Origin: Plectosphaerella cucumerina
Taxonomy: Eukaryota; Ascomycota; Sordariomycetes; Glomerellales; Plectosphaerellaceae
Direction of reading: 5' to 3'
Assembly (NCBI GenBank): GCA_020746995.1
Contig: JAGPXD010000003.1
Span: forward strand, 4,154,001 to 4,218,000
Length of the DNA stretch: 64,000 bases
Shown: positions 58,349 through 64,000 of the stretch, one piece after another
How the letters are laid out: every line of letters begins with the position of its first letter
How positions within the stretch are numbered: position 1 is the first letter of the stretch
Notes under the pieces: generated by a model
The model's input: the letters and a program-made list of their open reading frames with translations, nothing else
Told to the model about the DNA's origin: nothing
Databases searched by the model: none
Program-made: the position numbers and the translations under genes

Positions 58349-59266
58349 TCAAGCAAAGTTACAGCTCTGGAGGGCCTCTTCCCCTGCTGCCCGCCACAGA
58401 CAGTCGATGACGGCCTCGGGACGGGTGACGCTGGGAAAGTGGTCGGAGGGGTAGTGCACCACGTCGACGACCTGGCCTGAGGTGGCCTCAATGACGCTGA
58501 CGTAGCTCTCCTGGAGCATTTGGGGGAGCGTGATATCGTCGTCGAGGACCATGTACGTCACGGGAATGTACCGGTATCCCGCGTGGGTCAGGGGATCGAG
58601 CAGGCTCTGCGTCGACTGGCGCAGTCTCCCCGCCGCGTACTCCATTGCTTCCTCTGCAGGAGCACTGGTGTAGTAGAAGGCCGCGAGCGTTTCCTGACTG
58701 TACCAGCCGTAGCCGTCCTGTGGTCTTCGTCAGCCTCGGCACACTCACTGAAACAGAGGGAAGAGGACTTGACTCACTGCCATGCCTTCAGGGAGGCCGT
58801 ATCCCGCCATACCCGCCATGGCATCGAGTGCGCTCTGTCCCTCAATGGCGGCGATGCCAGCGATGAAGAGCAGGCGCACGACACCTCCTCTGCGTACGTC
58901 GGCGGTACTGAGGCCTTGGCAGCACTGCGTGGCTACCATGGCACCATATGCGTGGCCGACGACCATGACCTCTTTTCCCCGACGGACGAGCCTCTCGATC
59001 TGTGCCCTCGCATTGGCGGCATCGTCGTAGAGGGAAGGAGCCCGTGGTCTGACGTCGGTCGAAGGGTTCTGGACGACGACCACCTCGGACCCGAAGGAGC
59101 GGCAGTAGGCCGCTACCTTTTCGTACATGTCTGGCCCGGAGTATGCTGCAGGTATGATGACAATGGCCTTCTTGTCAGCTGCGTTGGAAGAGCCAGAGCT
59201 GGACGCCGAGCTCCTGGAGGCCGAGCTCCTGGACGCTGAGCCCCTGGATCCCGAGGGCTTGGGCAT
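58349..59266 (-). CDS. alpha/beta-hydrolase-fold protein lacking the nucleophile Ser
   Basis: Two exons: 59266-58778 and 58717-58349, with a 60-nt intron (GTGAGT...CACAG), phase 0; 285 aa. After a Ser/Arg/Ala low-complexity start, residues 34-280 follow the alpha/beta-hydrolase pattern (IVIIPAAYSGPDMYEKVA, VVVQNPS, MVVGHAYGAMVATQ, YMVLDDDITLP, SDHFPSVTRPE). The nucleophile elbow reads Gly-His-Ala-Tyr-Gly (Ala106, codon GCA) where the family has Gly-x-Ser-x-Gly, while the acid (Asp222-224) and His256 are kept. It is therefore probably not an active esterase. An upstream in-frame Met at 59446 would add a hydrophobic N-terminal segment of 60 residues; the shorter start is preferred because the fold begins soon after it. 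Confidence 0.8.
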
Positions 59267-61201
59267 GTTTGGAGGTGCGGACGTGTGCGTCTTGGTGCAG
59301 ATATGTTTTCGTGATATCTTGATGCAAGTGTCTCCTCGCAAGCTGACTATGAATGCCAAGAAAGTATCGCAGAATGTCCTATGGATCCCAAAGACAAACT
59401 TCATGATGCCAATGGGATACATTGGAGTTTTATACTCGCCAAACACATATCATCGATGAGGGGATGGATGGGTTGAAGGGGCATGGTTGCCTCCTGCCTG
59501 GAAATATCCGGGCCTCGAAAGCGTCACATGGTGTGGTGGTGGTCCGGGTACCGGATCTGGGCAGACCCCGGGCAAACCCTCAAAATTAGCATCCATACGA
59601 AAGGGGGGGCAACCACCCGGCACTCACGCTACCCTGGTGCCTCGGAGCATCAAGACTGAAGAAAAGACCGGGTATGATGCATCTGTTTCCTGGGTAGTGT
59701 ATACTTCTGACCTCAGCGTCAACTACCGGGCCGGGGACATTTCTCAACTCGTCCTCGGGCGGCATACACGAACTTTGAGGCCAAACTGGAAACCTTGTCG
59801 CCATCATTTTGAGGTATCACGATATGCCTTGATCTGCCCAAGCCAAGGGTAAAAACATACAGTTCCTCGGCATTCAGTTGCTTCGGCCTTTGGGCCTGAG
59901 CCACGCCAATCGACTGCACGGCTACAGCGCTCAGCCTTGGGCGGAAGAAGGCTGATGAGCTCACGGGGTTTGTATGGTTGGTGGTGGTTTTGAGGGAGGG
60001 GGTGCGGAGAACTGAGGGGCAGCCACCTCAGTTGGTCGTTGGTCGCCCGAATAGGGAAGACAAGGGGGTCCAATGACCAGGGTGTTCACCGTAGAACCTC
60101 CAACATCCCCGGCTTAAGAGTGGCTGGTGCCTGGCTATCGATACTTGGTACGTCTCCGGGCGATTCAACACGGCCTGCCAAGATTCGCCCAATCCCGACG
60201 TCAGTCCGTGAATGTGACGGCATCGGTGCCGTCCAGATGAAGCCATTGGGCGCATTTTGCCCGTCTACCGACGGACAATGTGCCATTGGCGGCAGCCTCC
60301 GGAGAGGCCGTTCAGCATCTGACATCGTCAACGCCCGTGTCTGCAAGATGCAAAGGGCTGAGATCTGGCCGCAGCACAAGCCCCGAACGTCATAAGCGCC
60401 ACGGGCAAAGACTCCCAGTACTACCCCCTGGGGAAACCGTTCCCCCATATTGTTCTATCCGAACGTCCACCTGGCCTCTATTCGCTGCTCGGCCTCTGCC
60501 CGGGCGAACGGTCCCAGGGGGCCAGGGTGACTCATGGGTGAGGCCCGGCGTCTCCATCGGGTGATATCGCGAGATACCCGTGTCTTGAGGATGAATGTGA
60601 CTTGGGCTGCGGTTTACGAATAGTACACTTGGCGTTAGGCTCTGGGACGGATGTTGAGGTTGTCCCGATACCCCCCTCCCCCATGATATCCCCAGAAGCC
60701 ATCCACATCCTTGGCGGCGCGAAACTGGTCCCATTGCGGCACAGCTGCTCATCTCGTATACCTCTCATCTTCGATATCCTCGGAATCGTAACAGTATGTC
60801 CCGCAAAGTGTGAGGGGGTTGTCGACATTGTTTGAGTCAGACGGCCAGTGGCCGGACATCTTGGGACACAACCCCTAGAACAGCGTCAGACCGAGAAGAT
60901 CACGGCCTGGCGGATCGCATGATCAGATCAGATGCAAGTAGTCTTTCGTAAAGCTATTTCGAGAAGCCATGATGACGGGCTGCCATCTCCCGTTGCTACC
61001 TCTCGCTCCTGAGGTCTCCATCTTACACGCCTCAACCCCCAAGGCCGTCATATTCAAACAAAGCCGCCGAAGTCTATCCGGAGAAGGTCTATTATTGTAC
61101 AATGACATCCCTCATAGTGCCAGTTCCGTGTCGCAAGCGCCGTGCGACACAAATGTGGTGTACAGAGCCGCTCTCCAGCAGCTGCTAAATCCCAGGCGCC
61201 A
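59267..61201. other. long intergenic stretch, no gene supported
   Basis: About 1.9 kb between two minus-strand genes. Only short overlapping frames (under 121 codons) without domains. No RNA gene or repeat recognised. Confidence 0.4.
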
Positions 61202-62096
61202 TCATGCCTTGACCATGGACTCCCCCAGCCGGCGATACCGCCGGTCAGCATACACGAGACCAAAGTCGTCCTCGCGCGTGCCCGCCGCCGCGTCGACATG
61301 ACGACCCTCGATGATCTCTACCACCTCGGCCACGACGATGACATGGTCCCTTACCTGCACGAGGCCGCCAAGGGGCGCATCGTCCAGTAGCCTGCACCGC
61401 ATGACATAGAGCACACCATCGCCTTTGAGCAGCGGCGGCTCGCCATGGAGTAGCTCTGCCATGCACCCCGGCCCGCCCGCCTGCGATTGTGCATCGTCCT
61501 TCTCAAGCCCCTCGAAGACGCGGTGGCCCTCAGCGTTGCCGCGGGAGAACCAGTCGGCCACCCGCGCGCCAGCTACCGAGTCCCGTAGGATATGGATGTT
61601 GAAGTGCCGCGCGCCTTCGAGGGCGGAGAGGGTACGGCTGGGCGTGGCGACGTTGAAGGTGACGAGCGGCACGGGCTGAAGGGTGAGTGAGGTCAGGGAT
61701 GACATGGTCATGGCGCGGGGCGAGGGACCGTCGGTGGCCGAGGGGTCGGAGGATGTGAGGACGACGACTGAGTGAGGCAGGAGGCGCATGAGGGAGCGCA
61801 GCTGCTCGGGGAGAAGCACATCGGCGGCGGCGGTCGAGGACTTCGGGTGGATCGATGGGGGCTGCGGGGGAGCGAGGCGGAAAGCGTGGCGGGAGTAGGA
61901 CGAGAGAGTGCGCCGGGTATCTGCAACTTTCATTAGCAGCTGTTGGAGGTCCAATAGCCTGAAGCGACATACGTGACGGCCGGGCCGTCAGTGAGGTTAT
62001 GGGAAGAGCATGGTGGAGGTAGTGGTGGTGGTGCCTTGCCAGGACCTTTGACGTGGAGGACCTGGCCGCAAAGCCCAGGGCGCGGGGAGTGTTCAT
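61202..62096 (-). CDS. flavin reductase-like (FMN-binding split-barrel) protein, probably mitochondrial
   Basis: Two exons: 62096-61973 and 61920-61202, with a 52-nt intron (GTATGT...GCTAAT...TGCAG); 280 aa. The domain from about residue 80 to the end fits the flavin reductase family: LRSLMRLLPHSVVVLTSS, a variable loop, RAMTMSSLTSLTLQPVPLVTFNVATPSRT, FNIHILRDS, ADWFSRGN and VLYVMRCRLLDDAPLGGLVQVRDHVIVVAEV. These proteins bind FMN and pass electrons from NAD(P)H. The N-terminus is rich in Arg, Ser, His and Ala with almost no acidic residues, as in a mitochondrial presequence. It shares a 444-bp divergent promoter with bL31m, another mitochondrial protein. Substrate partner unknown. Confidence 0.85.
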
Positions 62097-62540
62097 CGCA
62101 TCGTTCTGCTCGTACGGTGCGTTCTAGTGAACATTGCAGGCCTGCTCTGCGACGGGATACGAGGCGGATATGTCGGAGAGGGCTGCAGATGGATATTTCT
62201 CTGGTTCGCAATTCCGGTGATGTAAATCCGACCTCGACCGGGGCGATGTCTCTTATCGATAAGAAGTCCCTCCAGGTGGTAATTGCCCCCGCTCATTGGC
62301 CCGACGTTGCAGGCCGCCCCGGCCGTGGACCCCGGCTCACCGAGCGAGACCGTTCGACTGCACTTCAGTTGCAGGGGAAATTTTGAAGCTCGCGTGTTGG
62401 ACTCGGGCGGCATCAGTATCATCACCACCACAACCTCCTCCGCCAAGTCCCGACACAACTCGAGCAACCAACCCCAACGACGGCTTCCAAAGGGTACGAA
62501 CAGACTATATCGAAATCTCCTCCCTCCCACCGCCGCCCCG
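62097..62540. promoter_or_regulatory. divergent promoter, flavin reductase / bL31m
   Basis: 444 bp between two outward start codons of likely mitochondrial proteins. It contains the 12-bp palindrome CTTATCGATAAG at 62252-62263, i.e. two inverted GATAA sites overlapping at ATCGAT, near its middle. That is a possible GATA-factor or palindrome-binding site. Confidence 0.5.
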
Positions 62541-63125
62541 ATGGCGCCCAGACTCCCCTCGTCCCTGGCCTCCGCGCCCTCAACCTTCGCCTGCGCATCG
62601 CGGCCACGCCTCTCCCCCTCCGCCGCATCAACCCGCCTCGCACCCTCACAAGCCTCCGCCGGCCAGACCCGGCACGCGACCTACGTCCACCGCCCCCGCC
62701 GCCCCTACACCTTCACCCAGCTCATCCAGCTCTCCGACGGCTCCACCTTCACCGTCCGCAGCACCTCGCCCCTCGCCCTGCACCGTTGCGACAAGGACTC
62801 GCGCAACACCCTGCTGTGGCAGCCGTCCGAGAAGTCCCTCCAGAACATCGAGCAGGACGAGGCCGGAAAGCTCGCCGCCTTCCGTCAGCGTTTCGGTACC
62901 GGCTTCGACCTCGCCGCCGACACCGTCACCCGCCTCGGCAAGAAGGGCGGCTCTGGGGCCCGTGACCGTCGTGAGGCTGAGGCCCGTCGCGCCGAGGCAG
63001 AGGCCGCCGCTGCCGCTGCTGCTGCTGAGCACAACGCCTTCGACCTGGGCGATCTGATCAGCGGATACGCCGAGGGCGTGCCGGAGATCAAGGGCGGCAC
63101 TGTCGCGACCAAGAAGGACAAATGA
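62541..63125 (+). CDS. MRPL36: mitochondrial large-subunit ribosomal protein bL31m
   Basis: Single exon, 194 aa; the start at 62541 was chosen because it gives a Ser/Ala/Arg-rich presequence (about residues 1-45) followed directly by the conserved block RHATYVHRPRRPYTFTQLIQ and DGSTFTVRSTSP. It belongs to the bL31m family (yeast Mrpl36) of the mitochondrial 54S subunit. The C-terminal half has a long Arg/Glu/Ala helix and ends Lys-rich. The frame is open further upstream, but that would precede the presequence and is not needed. Confidence 0.85.
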   Translation: MAPRLPSSLASAPSTFACASRPRLSPSAASTRLAPSQASAGQTRHATYVHRPRRPYTFTQLIQLSDGSTFTVRSTSPLALHRCDKDSRNTLLWQPSEKSLQNIEQDEAGKLAAFRQRFGTGFDLAADTVTRLGKKGGSGARDRREAEARRAEAEAAAAAAAAEHNAFDLGDLISGYAEGVPEIKGGTVATKKDK

Positions 63126-63613
63126 GGGAAGAATACGGAGTGAAGGAGAGACACATGTGTATCAGAGTGTACCACCATTGCATGGAGGGGGAAGGAGGAC
63201 GATAGCTGCATGGGGACACTGCAAGGAAATGTCGCCCAAGAGAGAAAAGGGGGGGAAACCGCTGTCATATACTACCAACTGCCACTATCTATGTACAACA
63301 ACAACAACACGACCACAACACCATGGAAGAAACATATATTTCATCGCCCGTCTCCGGCAATGGGGGGAACACGGAGAACACTAGAGCTTTTTCTCCTCCC
63401 ATTTCGCATCGGTGGAGTGAGGCCCCTCGAACGGAATCTGCCCAACAAAAATTACCGTAGGCTGCTCGCTTCGCTTCAGCTTCATCGCGGACCCTGGCTC
63501 CACCCCGCCGGCGCGCCGCGGCTGCTTCACCGCGGCGGCGGCGGTGGCGGCGGCTCGTCGGGCATGCCCGCGATGGACAGCGATGGGAGCGAAGGCCACC
63601 TCCACCCTGTTTG
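63126..63613. other. intergenic between convergent genes
   Basis: 488 bp of 3' UTR-type sequence with a CAA-rich patch near 63296-63312. A 74-codon minus frame at 63381-63605 lies beyond the Vps5 stop and is not supported. Confidence 0.4.
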
Positions 63614-64000
63614 CTAATCCGAGTCGTCGTTGATGGTCGCCCTAGCGCGGTCGACGGCCGTGTTGCCCGCGGGCTTTCCGGCCGACGACTCAACGGGGGG
63701 CGGGCGGTAGAACACAGTCTCGTCGTCCTCGGCATCGAGCTGCATGAGGAACGTCTCCCATTTCTCGATGAGCTGTGACAAGTCAGTGATGAACCATTCA
63801 GCAGCACGAGGGTACCACGCACCTCCTTCTGCGCCTCGACAGCGCTCTCGAGGAACGTCTCAACACCGCTCTTGAAGTCCTCGACCTTTTCCCGCTCGAA
63901 CCGGTCCAGCTCGACACGCATCAGCCGGCCCATGTCCTCGAACAGCAGCCGCGCGTGGTGGCACTTGCGCTCCGCCTCGCCCACCTCGGCGCCCACCTGG
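63614..64000 (-). CDS. VPS5: retromer sorting nexin Vps5, C-terminal part (cut by window end)
   Basis: Partial: exons beyond 64000-63823 and 63772-63614, with a 50-nt intron (GTGCGT...TCACAG), phase 0; 111 residues are visible. The sequence is the last helices of the BAR domain of SNX1/Vps5-type proteins: KCHHARLLFEDMGRLMRVEL, DRFEREKVEDFKSGVETFLE and QKE joined to LIEKWETFLMQLDAEDDE, then a short tail ending INDDSD. Vps5 with Vps17 forms the membrane-bending part of retromer for endosome-to-Golgi recycling. PX domain and start lie to the right, outside the window. Confidence 0.85.

Noticed and set aside
63381..63605. 74-codon frame on - downstream of the Vps5 stop
   Set aside because: It lies after the stop codon with no splice signals linking it to Vps5; likely 3' UTR.
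1..64000. CRISPR arrays, bacterial-type operons, rRNA
   Set aside because: Introns, gene families and intergenic structure are eukaryotic; the only regular repeats are coding repeats, homopolymers and short microsatellites.

Overview
The window is nuclear DNA of a filamentous ascomycete (Pezizomycotina, most likely Sordariomycetes). Evidence is the short GT-AG introns (mostly 48-76 nt) with CTRAC-like branch sites, HET-domain proteins, a Zn2Cys6 regulator, a Clr5-domain protein, a TeaR polarity protein, and an AT-rich stretch damaged by C-to-T and G-to-A changes typical of repeat-induced point mutation (RIP). The genus cannot be fixed from the sequence alone; a Colletotrichum-like fungus is only a guess.

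Layout. Positions 1-3345 are a decayed transposon nest. The 3' half of a Ty3/Gypsy chromodomain retrotransposon, with its 3' LTR, sits inside the transposase gene of a pogo/Fot1-type DNA transposon, whose end lies about 47 bp from the first host gene. Next come four accessory-type genes, all on the minus strand: two HET-domain proteins (3393-5921, 6273-7937), a Zn2Cys6 transcription factor (8371-10189) and a secreted repeat protein with Lys-Arg processing sites (11133-11932). From 14 kb on the content is mostly conserved cellular genes: DNA primase large subunit (14245-15841, -), a small unrecognised two-exon gene (20234-20741, -), a Clr5-domain protein (23761-25781, +), a Ser/Thr kinase (30075-32191, +), TeaR (33534-35241, -), a calcineurin-like phosphoesterase (38275-39574, +), a J-domain protein (46854-48704, +), Mediator subunit 11 (49458-50136, -) divergent from TFIID subunit TAF5 (50733-54003, +), Hsp90 (54524-56695, -), an alpha/beta-hydrolase-fold protein (58349-59266, -), a flavin-reductase-like protein (61202-62096, -) divergent from mitochondrial ribosomal protein bL31m (62541-63125, +), and the 3' end of retromer subunit Vps5 (63614 to the window end, -).

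Gene density is uneven. The stretches 15.9-20.2 kb, 20.7-23.8 kb and 39.6-46.8 kb hold no gene I can support; the first two carry a run of 20 C and a run of 26 G. Notable observations are the Kex2-type tandem peptide precursor, an 846-nt first intron in TAF5 that holds an in-frame open alternative N-terminus, an alpha/beta hydrolase whose nucleophile Ser is Ala, and the nested, in-frame RIP-damaged transposons. There is no cluster-wide pathway: neighbours are mostly unrelated housekeeping genes, apart from the accessory block next to the transposons and the Med11/TAF5 pair, both part of RNA polymerase II initiation.
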